From Paenibacillus sp. HWE-109 (GTDB lineage Bacteria; Bacillota; Bacilli; Paenibacillales; NBRC-103111), in the NCBI RefSeq assembly GCF_022163125.1, contig NZ_CP091881.1:2046001-2110000 (forward strand): 64,000 bases of DNA, in the 5' to 3' direction. A model generated the notes under the pieces. The model was given only the letters and a program-made list of their open reading frames with translations, made no database searches and had not been told where the DNA came from. Shown here in pieces: positions 25,290-34,551 of this stretch (the stretch's first letter is position 1; each line of letters begins with the position of its first letter). Both the position numbers and the translations under genes were made by a program.

Positions 25290-26709
25290 AATGATGATGC
25301 TGTCGATCCTGATTTGGATCATTATGGCGATTATTTGGCTCTCTATGAGCATTTACAACCAACGAACCGTGGAAAAATACAACGAAATTTTACAGCGCTA
25401 TATGCAGATGAACCAAGCCTCGCAGTTAAGTCAGCAATCATTGACCTCCTTGAATAAAGTTCGTATGTCTCCTACACTTGAAAGCCTGAACCAGTACGAC
25501 AGTGCAAACAAAGCTCTGCTTAGGACAAAGTCAGATTTAAATTGGCTGCGCAACTTAAGCAATAGATTGCCGCTCGATAATCTTCAGCATATGCTCGAAA
25601 GTCAGTCGGAAGCGATGGATCTGGCGGTGCGATTCCAGAAGGATAATGATGAGGAGAATGCAGCCAAAGCATTTGATGAAGCAACTCACATTTCCAAATA
25701 TATTTCGGATGCGACTTTGACTTTGATCAGCGGCGAACAGAACACCTATGATGCTTTCTATCGCAACATAATTAAGCGCAGTGATGATATTAAAAAAATG
25801 GGTTTTTGGACATTAGCTTTGGTATCCTTGCTGCTGCTGCTGTTTTCTTATCGATTTGTTAACAGTGTAACGCAGCCCTTGTTAAGATTGACACAGGCTG
25901 CTCGTGAATTATCGCGAGGGAATTTCAAGAATCCCATTGTGATCAACAATAATGATGAAATGACCTTTTTAGCTAAAACGCTAGATAGCATGAGGTTGAA
26001 AATTGGCACTTTAATCGATGATATTCAGAGTAAGGCCCAATTGGAGTATGACCTTCATAAACACAAGTTGATGCTGAAAGAAAGCGAGCTGAAGAGCTTG
26101 CAAAGTCAAATTAATCCTCATTTTCTTTTTAATACGTTAAACATGCTGTCTAAGGAGGCCTATTTGGCAGGGGCAGGGAAGACAAGCGAGTTAATTAGCT
26201 CGGTAGCTGGCATGCTTAGATACAATCTTCGAAAATTAGACAGCAAAGTATCGTTAAAGGATGAGTTGGAGGTTCTGGATGAATACTTGACGATTCAAAA
26301 AGCGCGATTCGGAGATCGGCTTCGTGTCGTGAAAGAAATTGACGATCAAGCCCTTTACATAGAGCTGCCGATTCTTATTTTGCAACCGCTTGCAGAAAAT
26401 GCTTTTATTTATGCGATCGAACCGGCAGAAGAAGGCGGGACACTAACTTTTCGCGTAAAGGATCAAGGGGATTGCGTCATTGTGCAAATCCAAGATACGG
26501 GGCAAGGCATGGAGCCTGAGCAATTGAAGCGGCTTTTAACACAGCCAGAAAATGCGAATTATAAAGGGCATTCAACCGGAATTGGCATCTGGAATGTTAT
26601 CCACCGGCTGCAATTATTTTATGGTGTAGAAGATATTATTGAAATTGGATCCCAGATTGGTATGGGGACGTGCATCACATTAAGGCTGCCAAGGGGGCAA
26701 AAGATATGA
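25270..26709 (+). CDS. LytS/YesM-type sensor histidine kinase of the three-component sugar system
   Basis: 480 residues from a TTG start at 25270, chosen because AAAAGGAG ends 7 bp before it; the longer frame has no site. It has two membrane helices (about 8-30 and 177-200) around a helical extracellular sensor, a HAMP domain (LTQAARELSRGNF, NNNDEMTFLAKTLDSM), and a His_kinase domain with H284 in INPHFLFNTLN, plus an ATPase (QPLAENAFIY, DTGQGMEPE, STGIGIWNVIHRL). It starts inside the binding-protein gene, and its stop overlaps the regulator start by ATGA, so all three are co-translated. It should phosphorylate the YesN protein. Confidence 0.92.
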   Translation: MKTIRSKMMMLSILIWIIMAIIWLSMSIYNQRTVEKYNEILQRYMQMNQASQLSQQSLTSLNKVRMSPTLESLNQYDSANKALLRTKSDLNWLRNLSNRLPLDNLQHMLESQSEAMDLAVRFQKDNDEENAAKAFDEATHISKYISDATLTLISGEQNTYDAFYRNIIKRSDDIKKMGFWTLALVSLLLLLFSYRFVNSVTQPLLRLTQAARELSRGNFKNPIVINNNDEMTFLAKTLDSMRLKIGTLIDDIQSKAQLEYDLHKHKLMLKESELKSLQSQINPHFLFNTLNMLSKEAYLAGAGKTSELISSVAGMLRYNLRKLDSKVSLKDELEVLDEYLTIQKARFGDRLRVVKEIDDQALYIELPILILQPLAENAFIYAIEPAEEGGTLTFRVKDQGDCVIVQIQDTGQGMEPEQLKRLLTQPENANYKGHSTGIGIWNVIHRLQLFYGVEDIIEIGSQIGMGTCITLRLPRGQKI

Positions 26710-28244
26710 TTCGTCTGTTGATCGTGGATGATGAACCGATCGAACGCATCGCGCTGCAACAAATCATTGAGGAGGGTTCACTCGATATCGAGGTAGTGGG
26801 TCAGGCATCCAACGGGAGAGAAGCGATAGCAGCAGCAGAGAGGCTTCAGCCGGATTTGATTACGATGGATATTAAAATGCCAGGCATGAACGGGCTTGAA
26901 GCCATTGAGAAAATAAAGGAAGATCACCATAGGATTGCATTTATCATTGTGACAGCGTTCGACACGTTTGAGTTTGCTCAGCAGGCGATAAGATTGGGAG
27001 TGTATGATTACCTGCTTAAACCTAGCCGAATTTCAGTTGTCCTTGAAACGATTGGGCGAGTAGCCACTGAGATTAAGAATGCCAGGATTGAGCATGCAGA
27101 CAGAAGTATGGATAAGCAGCGGATGCAAATGATGATGCCGATGGTAGAAGCGGACATTGTAGAGCATTTGTTATTTGATGATGTCCATTACTCCGATGTG
27201 AATGAAATGATCGTTTTGTTGGATCACCCCAGTGTGCGGGATGGATTCGTCATGCATGTGCTTTTATCATCATCAGAGCTGTACGCATATTTCATCCAAC
27301 AGCTGCAGGAATTCAATATCCCGTGCTGGGTTGGTAAAATGTCTGGCAAACAAGTTCAGCTCATTGTTTTTCTGGATGGAGCGATGACCTACCGCGCACA
27401 AGCCGTTGGGATAGCAAGGAAATTAATTCAAGCTTTTCATAAGAGCGAAACATCCAGCTTGTTCATCGGGATTGGCGGGGTTTGCCAGAATTTAAGGGAT
27501 ATGCGCCGTTCTTATCAGGAAGCGCTGCATGCCTCTCTCGATACGTCTTGGCCATCCCATTATTGTTTGTACGAAGATTTGCCTCCACAGGACAAAGTGG
27601 AGATCGGCAGCCGGGCACTTGAGATGGAGAAAAACGTACTTGAAGAAGTACGGCGCGGCAACTGGGAATTGGCCAGTGATAAGCTAGCTATCATCATGGA
27701 TGTCTTCGAAGGGAGTGGCCAACAGGTCGGAATGGCGCAGCAGCGCATTTTCGAAGTGTTGATTATTGTGACTAACATGCTGCAGGAAATGGGAATTGAA
27801 GTCGGCAAGCCCTATTTTCCTTATTATGCATCCAACTATAGGCAGTTGAAAGCGGAGACCCGCATCTTGTTAAACGGCTTATTTCAAGTTGAGCAAGTAG
27901 AGTCCGATATGCTCGTAACTATCAAACAATTTATCCAACAACATGCCCATGAGGATCTTTCCCTGGAAAGAATTGCAGCTGCTGTGAATCGAAACCCTTT
28001 CTATGTCAGCAAGTTGTTCAAAGAGAATTATGGCATGAATTATATTGACTTTCTTACCGAATATCGCATTGAAACGGCTAAACAGCTCATGCAAGAGTCC
28101 GATAAAAGTCTCAAGGAGATCACATTTGAAGTTGGGTACAACGATCCCAATTATTTTAGCCGAGTATTTAAGAAGCTTGTTGGCTGCTCTCCGACAGAGT
28201 ATCGTAAACTGCTGCTCAGACCTACGAAGAAAAAGCAGATCTAG
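26706..28244 (+). CDS. YesN-type response regulator (receiver - AraC)
   Basis: 512 residues. The receiver (1-125) has the acidic pair in VDDEP, phospho-acceptor D55 (ITMDIKMPGMNG) and the switch Lys in DYLLKPSR. A long middle part carries a CheY-linked variable region. The C-terminal AraC pair (about 410-505: DLSLERIAAAVNRNPFYVSK, SLKEITFEVGYNDPNYFSRV) binds DNA. The ATG is chosen for AAGGGGG 8 bp before it and the ATGA overlap with the kinase. Downstream are the transporter genes, which are its expected targets. Confidence 0.92.
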   Translation: MIRLLIVDDEPIERIALQQIIEEGSLDIEVVGQASNGREAIAAAERLQPDLITMDIKMPGMNGLEAIEKIKEDHHRIAFIIVTAFDTFEFAQQAIRLGVYDYLLKPSRISVVLETIGRVATEIKNARIEHADRSMDKQRMQMMMPMVEADIVEHLLFDDVHYSDVNEMIVLLDHPSVRDGFVMHVLLSSSELYAYFIQQLQEFNIPCWVGKMSGKQVQLIVFLDGAMTYRAQAVGIARKLIQAFHKSETSSLFIGIGGVCQNLRDMRRSYQEALHASLDTSWPSHYCLYEDLPPQDKVEIGSRALEMEKNVLEEVRRGNWELASDKLAIIMDVFEGSGQQVGMAQQRIFEVLIIVTNMLQEMGIEVGKPYFPYYASNYRQLKAETRILLNGLFQVEQVESDMLVTIKQFIQQHAHEDLSLERIAAAVNRNPFYVSKLFKENYGMNYIDFLTEYRIETAKQLMQESDKSLKEITFEVGYNDPNYFSRVFKKLVGCSPTEYRKLLLRPTKKKQI

Positions 28245-28264
28245 CTGCGAAGGAGAGGTTTATT

Positions 28265-29380
28265 CTGATAACCAGGTGGAAATGGCGTGGACTCCTTAGT
28301 TTAGTTGGCTTACTGGCACTCTCGCTGTCGGCATGTTCGATTTTCCAAGACAACTCATCATCCATCGAAAACTGTAAGGAGACTGCCGAACCTAGGGTTG
28401 TATCCACTGTAATGGATTTGAAAAACAAAAAAGTGGTGGTCGGCTTATCGATTGATACGCTTCTTGAAGAGCGATGGCTAAAAGATAGAGATTTGTTTAA
28501 AGCAGCTGTAGAAAGGCTTGGTGCGGAGATTGAAGTGCAAGCTGCGAATGGAGATGATGCGAAGCAAATAGCCCAGGCCGAGAACATGATCTCACAGGGA
28601 GTCGACGTTCTGGTGGTCGTTCCACATAATGCCGAAGTTTCGGCGGCTATTGTGGATAAAGCGCATAAAGCAGGAATCAAAGTGATGTCTTACGATCGTT
28701 TAATCGTCAATTCGGATGTTGATCTCTATGTCTCTTTTGATAATGAGAAGGCGGGGGAACTGCAAGCGAAGGCGATTGTTGCCAAGGCCCCGAAAGGGAA
28801 CTATGTGCTGATCGAAGGCGCAGATACAGATAATAATGCTCATATGTTCAAAAATGGCCAAATGGCTATTCTAAAGCCGCTTATTGAGAAAGGCGATATT
28901 CATATCGTGTTTGATCAATCAACGAAGGAATGGAAGCCTGCGAATGCTCTGGCGAATATGGAAACCGCACTTCGAGCGAACCGCAACCAGATTGATGCGG
29001 TTGTAGCGGCAAATGATGCGACCGCTGGCGGGGTTATTCAAGCGTTGGCTGCCGAGCATCTGGCAGGCATAATCCCTGTGTCCGGGCAGGATGCAGAACT
29101 GGCTGCTGCCCAGCGCATCGTTGAAGGGACTCAAACGATGACTGTTTACAAACCGATAGCCAAATTAGCTGAAAAAGCGGCGGAACTTGCGGTACGTATG
29201 GCTAGGGGAGAAAACATTCAGGCAGATAGAAAAGTCAACAATAAGAAAATGGATGTGCCATCGATCCTGCTTGAACCAATTGCCGTTGATAAATTTAATA
29301 TCGATGACACGATTATTGCTGACGGCTTTCACAAGAAAGCCGAGGTTTATAAGAACGTGAAGTCAGAAAATATCAAATGA
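28265..29380 (+). CDS. xylF: XylF-type sugar-binding lipoprotein, probable non-AUG start
   Basis: A clear ATG occurs only at 28412 inside the mature protein, but the frame is open upstream and encodes a lipoprotein signal ending LALSLSAC. AAGGAGAGG at 28250-28257 then points to CTG at 28265 (or ATT at 28262) as the start. The mature part is a type I binding fold close to XylF: VVVGLSIDTLLEERW, QGVDVLVVVPHNAEV, KVMSYDRLIVNSDVDLYVSF, VAANDATAGGVIQAL and TMTVYKPIAKLAEKAAEL. These proteins bind D-xylose or related monosaccharides. It starts 20 bp after the regulator gene. The assigned sugar is by family, not shown. Confidence 0.8.
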   Translation: MITRWKWRGLLSLVGLLALSLSACSIFQDNSSSIENCKETAEPRVVSTVMDLKNKKVVVGLSIDTLLEERWLKDRDLFKAAVERLGAEIEVQAANGDDAKQIAQAENMISQGVDVLVVVPHNAEVSAAIVDKAHKAGIKVMSYDRLIVNSDVDLYVSFDNEKAGELQAKAIVAKAPKGNYVLIEGADTDNNAHMFKNGQMAILKPLIEKGDIHIVFDQSTKEWKPANALANMETALRANRNQIDAVVAANDATAGGVIQALAAEHLAGIIPVSGQDAELAAAQRIVEGTQTMTVYKPIAKLAEKAAELAVRMARGENIQADRKVNNKKMDVPSILLEPIAVDKFNIDDTIIADGFHKKAEVYKNVKSENIK

Positions 29381-29401
29381 CAAAATAATCTAGAAATATG
29401 A

Positions 29402-29417
29402 ATGAAAGTGCTATCAT
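29402..29417. promoter_or_regulatory. Candidate cre (CcpA) site before the second binding-protein gene
   Basis: ATGAAAGTGCTATCAT matches the WTGNAANCGNWNNCAW pattern with one mismatch (T for C). A possible -10 (TATACT, 29447-29452) lies behind it, with no good -35. Carbon catabolite repression is plausible but unproven. Confidence 0.45.
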
Positions 29418-29499
29418 TTGTCGCAATCAAAGGTGATTTCGGGTGATATACTCATCATGTAATTGGCGTGAAGCCAAAACAAATGAGAGGGGTAACCGA

Positions 29500-30597
29500 A
29501 TGAAAAGCAGTTTGAAAGCGATTTCTCTACTGGTAGTCATCCTGTTGTTTACCATTGTAGCAGCAGCGTGCGGGTCGAGCAGCAAAGTGAGTGTAGGTAT
29601 TGTTTTGCCAACGAAAGATGAACCTAGATGGGTTCAGGATGAGCAAAGATTCAAAGATGCGTTAAACGGTACGAAATATACGACCGAAATTTTGTTCAGC
29701 CAAGGTTCTTCCGCGAAAGAAAAGGAAAACGTGGATGCTTTGATTGCCAAAGGAATCAAGGTTCTCATTATTTGTCCACAAGACGGTGACGCAGCCGCAG
29801 CTTCTGTTGAAGCAGCCAAAAAAGCCGGTATCCAGGTCATTTCTTATGACCGCTTGATTACGAATACGGATGCCGTTAACTACTATGTTACATTCGACAG
29901 CGTCGCTGTAGGTAAAGCACAAGCTAAATATTTGGTGGATCATGCCAAAGGCAAAGGCCAACCTCTGTACTTGTATGCTGGCGCAGCCTCTGATAACAAC
30001 GCATTCTTGTTCTTCCAAGGCGCTTGGTCAGTGCTTCAACCAAAAATTGCTGACGGCACGTTCAAAGTTGCGAACTCCAGCGAAGCTGTGACCCTGCAAT
30101 CTACTGCTGAACTCAGCCGTGATCAATTAAGCAAAATCATTGGTCAGGTGACAACGAACTGGGATGCGAACGAAGCAAAGAACAAAGCTCAAACCCATTT
30201 GACTGCTGCTTCTGCGGATAAAAAAGGCGATGTCGCGATTTTGGCGCCAAATGACGGGACAGCTCGCTCCATTGCGGATGTATTCGCAACAGATAAAGCG
30301 ATCACGAGTTTCTTCGTGACAGGTCAAGATGCGGAGAAAGCTTCCATTCAGTACATTATTGACAGCAAACAATCGATGACGGTTTTCAAAGATGTTCGTA
30401 CACTAGTGAAAGATGCTATGGGCATGGCAGTTTCCATCCTGGACGGTAAACCACCAGAAACGACGGGCTCCTACAAGAACGGTAAGATTGATGTAAAAGC
30501 GAAACAAACGAACGTGATTGTTGTTGAGAAAAGCAATGTTAAATCTGCACTTATTGATTCCGGTTACTACCAAGCCAGTGATTTTAAAGGTCTATAA
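29500..30597 (+). CDS. chvE: ChvE-type multiple-monosaccharide-binding lipoprotein
   Basis: 365 residues from the ATG at 29500, which follows GAGAGGGG; 19 upstream codons are left out. A lipoprotein signal ends VAAAC (Cys24). The mature domain keeps the ChvE signature pieces: VGIVLPTKDEPRWVQDEQRF, KVLIICPQDGDAAAASVEAA, ISYDRLI, SDNNAFLFFQGAW, APNDGTARSIADVF, TGQDAEKASIQYI and SMTVFKDVRTL. It feeds monosaccharides such as xylose, glucose or arabinose to the following ATPase and permease. It is the second binding protein in a row, distinct in sequence from the first. Confidence 0.92.
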   Translation: MKSSLKAISLLVVILLFTIVAAACGSSSKVSVGIVLPTKDEPRWVQDEQRFKDALNGTKYTTEILFSQGSSAKEKENVDALIAKGIKVLIICPQDGDAAAASVEAAKKAGIQVISYDRLITNTDAVNYYVTFDSVAVGKAQAKYLVDHAKGKGQPLYLYAGAASDNNAFLFFQGAWSVLQPKIADGTFKVANSSEAVTLQSTAELSRDQLSKIIGQVTTNWDANEAKNKAQTHLTAASADKKGDVAILAPNDGTARSIADVFATDKAITSFFVTGQDAEKASIQYIIDSKQSMTVFKDVRTLVKDAMGMAVSILDGKPPETTGSYKNGKIDVKAKQTNVIVVEKSNVKSALIDSGYYQASDFKGL

Positions 30598-30621
30598 TCA
30601 CAAACAAACATAGGTTGGACG

Positions 30622-30649
30622 GATAGTGATAGACACATCTATCACTATT
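30622..30649 (+). other. Intercistronic hairpin between the binding protein and ATPase genes
   Basis: A 12-bp stem (30622-30633 with 30638-30649, one G-T pair) around the loop CACA has no T tract behind it. It may protect the 3' end of the binding-protein message, so that this protein is made in excess over the membrane part, as in many sugar importers (inference). Confidence 0.7.
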
Positions 30650-30694
30650 CCTCTATTTCATGCGTTGTTTTTTGTTAAGGGGCGTTGTGTGATT

Positions 30695-32215
30695 ATGAAT
30701 GAATGGATATTAGAAATGAAGCAGATTTCCAAAGAATTCACAGGTGTCAAAGCACTCTCGCATGTTGATTTTAAGGTGAGCACCGGTGAAATTCACTGCT
30801 TGATCGGCGAAAATGGCGCGGGAAAATCGACGTTGATGAAAGTGCTGAGCGGCGTCTATCCCCATGGTACTTACTCGGGGGATATCGTCTTTGAGGGCAA
30901 CGTGCAGCAGTTCTCCAGAATCAGTGACAGTGTTCAGGCAGGCATTGCTATCATTTATCAGGAGTTAGCCCTGTTTCCCGATCTTACTGTTTATGAAAAT
31001 ATTTATGCCGGGAATGAAGTGAGGAAAGGCCTGTTGGTGGACTGGAATCAAACGATACTTCAATCCAAAGAAATGCTGAGGAAAGTGAAGCTCACTGTTA
31101 GTCCTGAAGTGCTGGTCAAAGATTTGGGCGTTGGCAAACAACAGCTAATTGAAATCGCCAAGGCTTTAAGCAAGAAGGTCAAACTGCTCATCTTGGATGA
31201 GCCAACCGCAGCGCTGAATGAAACCGAGAGTGAAAACTTGCTGGAGCTTTTGAGAGAGCTCAAGCATCAAGGGATTACTAGTATTATGATTTCTCACAAG
31301 CTGAAAGAGGTTATAGCCATTGCGGATAGAGTGACCGTTCTGCGTGATGGTCAGACAATTTGTACCTTGGATGCTTCCAAAGGGGAAATTTCCGAAAGTG
31401 TGATTATCAAAAACATGGTCGGCCGTGAAATCGAGGATATCTATCCGAAAAGAGCAAATAAACAGATTGGCGATCCCCTTCTAGCTATTCATAATTGGAC
31501 TGCCTACGATGTTCAGCTGGGCAGAGAAGTTGTGAAAGACGTTCACATGCACGTTAACAAAGGTGAGATTGTAGGTATTGCGGGGTTAATGGGTTCGGGT
31601 CGGACTGAACTGGCACAAAGTATTTTTGGCAACCCCAAAGCGTATAAGCTGCATGGGGATCTTTACCAAGATGGTGTGAAAAAAGTGTTCAAACATCCAA
31701 GGGATGCTATCGATTCCGGGATCGCCTATGTGACCGAGGATCGCAAAGGGGATGGCTTATTTCTAATTCAGGATATTAAGCAAAATATGTCTGTAGCCAA
31801 TTTGAACGCAATTTCTTCACAGGGTGTTATTAACAATAATGAAGAAGTGAAAATCGCTAATCATTATAAACAATCTTTGAATGTTAAAGCGTCCTCGATC
31901 GAACAAACCGTTGGTCATTTGAGCGGAGGGAATCAGCAAAAAGTGTCGCTGGGCAAATGGTTATTTGTTAATCCTAGCTTGCTTATTCTGGATGAACCTA
32001 CACGTGGAATTGACGTTGGTGCTAAATTTGAAATTTATACAATAATGAATAAGCTGATTAGCGAAGGCATGAGCATCATCATGATTTCGTCGGAGTTGAC
32101 GGAAGTATTAGGAATGAGTGATCGTGTCTATGTCATGGCTGAAGGGAAAATAACAGGCGAGCTATCGATTGAAGAAGCTGATCAAGAAACCATAATGAAG
32201 CTTGCTACGCATTAG
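30695..32215 (+). CDS. mmsA: Multiple-monosaccharide ABC transporter ATP-binding protein
   Basis: 507 residues with two fused nucleotide-binding domains. The first has GENGAGKST, VGKQQLIEIAKAL and LILDEPTAAL. The second has the usual degenerate Walker A GLMGSGRTEL, signature LSGGNQQKVSLGKWL and LILDEPTRGIDVG. The pair layout is that of MglA/XylG/GguA-type importers. The start is the ATG at 30695; a GTG at 30689 is better spaced from AAGGGG (30677-30682) and is the alternative. It sits between the binding protein and the permease in one operon. Confidence 0.92.
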   Translation: MNEWILEMKQISKEFTGVKALSHVDFKVSTGEIHCLIGENGAGKSTLMKVLSGVYPHGTYSGDIVFEGNVQQFSRISDSVQAGIAIIYQELALFPDLTVYENIYAGNEVRKGLLVDWNQTILQSKEMLRKVKLTVSPEVLVKDLGVGKQQLIEIAKALSKKVKLLILDEPTAALNETESENLLELLRELKHQGITSIMISHKLKEVIAIADRVTVLRDGQTICTLDASKGEISESVIIKNMVGREIEDIYPKRANKQIGDPLLAIHNWTAYDVQLGREVVKDVHMHVNKGEIVGIAGLMGSGRTELAQSIFGNPKAYKLHGDLYQDGVKKVFKHPRDAIDSGIAYVTEDRKGDGLFLIQDIKQNMSVANLNAISSQGVINNNEEVKIANHYKQSLNVKASSIEQTVGHLSGGNQQKVSLGKWLFVNPSLLILDEPTRGIDVGAKFEIYTIMNKLISEGMSIIMISSELTEVLGMSDRVYVMAEGKITGELSIEEADQETIMKLATH

Positions 32216-32226
32216 GAGGAAGACCC

Positions 32227-33402
32227 GTGCCATTTTATCAGGAAGCAAAATCTTTGATCAAACATAATATTCGGGATTATGGGATGTATATAGCCTTATT
32301 TATTATTATGGCAACCTTCTCCATTATGACGGATGGATTATTCATGTCATCACGCAACATCAGCAATTTAATTGATGCTACAGGCTATATTGCTGTACTG
32401 GCAGTAGGGATGACGCTTGTTATTGTCATTCGCCATATTGATCTATCCGTTGGTTTTGCAGCGGGATTTCTAGGGGCGATTACTGCGGTGCTACTGACAC
32501 AGGCAGGAGTTCCATTTTACTTGACGATACCTATTATTCTCGTTCTTGGTATTGTTGTTGGTTTATTCAATGGTTTATTGGTCGCTCAATTCGGGATTCC
32601 GTCCTTTGTCGCTTCCTTGGCGGGGATGCTGATTTTTAGAGGCGCTTTGCTGCGTGTAACGGAAAAAACGGGTACGATTATTATTAAAGATGATCATTTC
32701 AATGCAATCGGCAACGGATTTATTCCAGCTATCGCTAAAGTGAATGGATTAAATTTGCTTTCGCTCATCGTGGGTGCTGTGATCATTGTCATTTATTTGT
32801 ACAGCGAATTATCCAAGCGCAGGAGTAAGCTCAAGTATCAATTTGAGGTTATTTCCAAACCTATTTTTGCGGTCAAACTAATTTTTGTTTCGGCAATTAT
32901 TGCGTATATTACTTGGATTCTCGCTGGGTACAATGGATTTTCTTGGACGGTAATTGTTGTTTTGCTGGTCGTGGTTGTGTACCACTTTCTGACCAGTTCG
33001 ACGGTATTAGGACGACATATTTATGCCGTAGGCAGCAACCCGGAAGCAGCGAATTTAAGCGGGATCAGTGTGAAGAAGATTACGTACATCGTGTTTGGTT
33101 CGATGGGGATGCTTTCGGCCTTATCGGGGATTCTGTTCACAGCCAGGTTGCAATCGGCTACGACGACAGCAGGCACTTTATTTGAACTAGATGCCATTGC
33201 AGCCGCCTATGTGGGTGGGGTTTCAGCCGCAGGCGGCGTTGGTAAAGTGACAGGCTCGATTATCGGAGCGATCGTCATGGCGTCGTTATCCAGCGGGATG
33301 AATTTACTCGGGATCGGGATCTCGTACCAGTATATGATCCGTGGCGCGGTGCTGGCTATTGCTGTTATTTTCGATGTCGTTACGCGGAAAAAGAGAGCCT
33401 GA
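32227..33402 (+). CDS. mmsB: Multiple-monosaccharide ABC transporter permease
   Basis: 391 residues with about ten hydrophobic segments, from a GTG start after a strong AGGAGG overlapping the ATPase stop. The family pattern of BPD_transp_2 permeases is visible: MTLVIVIRHIDLSVG, IGIVVGLFNGLLVAQFGIPSF-like, YAVGSNPEAANLSGI and AAAYVGGVSAAGGVGKVTGS. The length of 391, with an extra helical insert at about 195-240, fits the MmsB/GguB branch rather than the shorter RbsC. It forms the channel for the sugars delivered by the two binding proteins. Confidence 0.93.
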   Translation: MPFYQEAKSLIKHNIRDYGMYIALFIIMATFSIMTDGLFMSSRNISNLIDATGYIAVLAVGMTLVIVIRHIDLSVGFAAGFLGAITAVLLTQAGVPFYLTIPIILVLGIVVGLFNGLLVAQFGIPSFVASLAGMLIFRGALLRVTEKTGTIIIKDDHFNAIGNGFIPAIAKVNGLNLLSLIVGAVIIVIYLYSELSKRRSKLKYQFEVISKPIFAVKLIFVSAIIAYITWILAGYNGFSWTVIVVLLVVVVYHFLTSSTVLGRHIYAVGSNPEAANLSGISVKKITYIVFGSMGMLSALSGILFTARLQSATTTAGTLFELDAIAAAYVGGVSAAGGVGKVTGSIIGAIVMASLSSGMNLLGIGISYQYMIRGAVLAIAVIFDVVTRKKRA

Positions 33403-33426
33403 GTTGTGGGGGATTGGAATGAGGGA

Positions 33427-33462
33427 AAGAAGACTGCCCGTTGAGGGCGTCTTCTTTTTTTT
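33427..33462 (+). terminator. Terminator of the sugar uptake operon
   Basis: The stem is AAGAAGAC-(T)-GCCC with GGGC-GTCTTCTT around a GTTGA loop, one bulged T, followed by a run of T. It ends the operon beginning at 24291. Confidence 0.88.
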
Positions 33463-33495
33463 GGATATGGTGTACTTTTCGCCTATATAGAGGAT

Positions 33496-34551
33496 CTACG
33501 ATCGTTTGTCCCTGAACTCTTGGGGTGAAATGCCGTGCATTTTTTTGAATAGTTTGGAGAAATGAGGGTAGTCGCCAAACCCGCAATTTTCGGCGACAAC
33601 GGACAGCTTGCTATGATCCAGCTGCTTTAATTGTTCCTTGGCTTTGTCCATTCGCAGCTCAGAAAGCAATGCCGTTAGCGGACGATTGGCGGTATCGCGA
33701 ATTAATTTGCTTAAATAGGCTGCCGTAATGCCGCAGTGTGCAGCGATGTCATGAATCGTCAATGCAGGATTAGCATAGTGGTTATCCAGATACGACAAGA
33801 CTTGCTCGTAAATTCGTCGATTGCGTGGTGAAGTACGCGTTGAAATCCAATTTGCTTTGTCAGCCAAGTCGATTGTCCAGCGTTCATAAGCTTCCTGTTC
33901 ATTAATTTCAGCGCTGCCCAGAGCGCTGCCCAGAGCGCTGCCCAGAACAGGCATGGAGGGCCAGGATGCCAGCAGTTCTGTCTCATAGGCTAGTTTGATA
34001 TACCCGATCAGGTGTTTCTGCAAGGTAGGACTAAGACTCCAAGTTTGACAATTTTGCTGCCACATGGCTGCAGCTTGGAGAAGGCTTAAACGGTCCCCGG
34101 ATGCAATTCCTTTCACAATATTGTCGACGGTTCGTTTAAGTTCGCGCATAATACCCGCAGATAGTTGGGTGATCCAATGATTCGGATTGCGGCCAATGAC
34201 CCTAAGAATGGCTTCATTCATTTTTTCTTGCGTTATGGGTTTGACGAGATAATCAGTTACGCCGAACTGCAAAGCCAGGCGTGCATATTCGAAATCGGAA
34301 TGACCGGTTAAGATAATGCATTCAATGTGCGGATACCGATCCTTCACCGATTGAATCAACTGCAAACCATCCATAACTGGCATGCGGATATCGGTGAGCA
34401 TCACATCAGCGCGGGTATCTTCCAGAAGCTGCAGCGCCTCTTTGCCATTGCGGGCTTCGCCCGTAACGACCAGGCTCTCAAAGCAGTTCGCAAGCAGTAC
34501 GCGCAGCCCGGCGCGAATGGTCGGTTCGTCATCGACAATAATAATATTCAC
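33496..34551 (-). CDS. YesN-type response regulator (receiver - AraC)
   Basis: 351 residues from a GTG start at 34549-34551 behind ACGGAGG, overlapping the kinase stop (GTGA). The receiver has D54 (DVMLTDIRMPVMDG) and DYLVKPI. The linker (about 215-235) contains LGSA three times in a row, encoded by a 12-bp tandem repeat. AraC helices are at about 255-348 (ALTIHDIAAHCGITAAYLSK, KLSVVAENCGFGDYPHFSKL). It is paired with the kinase upstream and probably controls the divergent ABC importer genes. Confidence 0.92.
   Translation of the reverse strand: MNIIIVDDEPTIRAGLRVLLANCFESLVVTGEARNGKEALQLLEDTRADVMLTDIRMPVMDGLQLIQSVKDRYPHIECIILTGHSDFEYARLALQFGVTDYLVKPITQEKMNEAILRVIGRNPNHWITQLSAGIMRELKRTVDNIVKGIASGDRLSLLQAAAMWQQNCQTWSLSPTLQKHLIGYIKLAYETELLASWPSMPVLGSALGSALGSAEINEQEAYERWTIDLADKANWISTRTSPRNRRIYEQVLSYLDNHYANPALTIHDIAAHCGITAAYLSKLIRDTANRPLTALLSELRMDKAKEQLKQLDHSKLSVVAENCGFGDYPHFSKLFKKMHGISPQEFRDKRS
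33911..33946 (-). repeat. 12-bp tandem repeat (three units) in the YesN linker
   Basis: GCGCTGCCCAGA is repeated three times without change. It adds Leu-Gly-Ser-Ala blocks in the flexible linker between receiver and DNA-binding domain. Confidence 0.85.
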
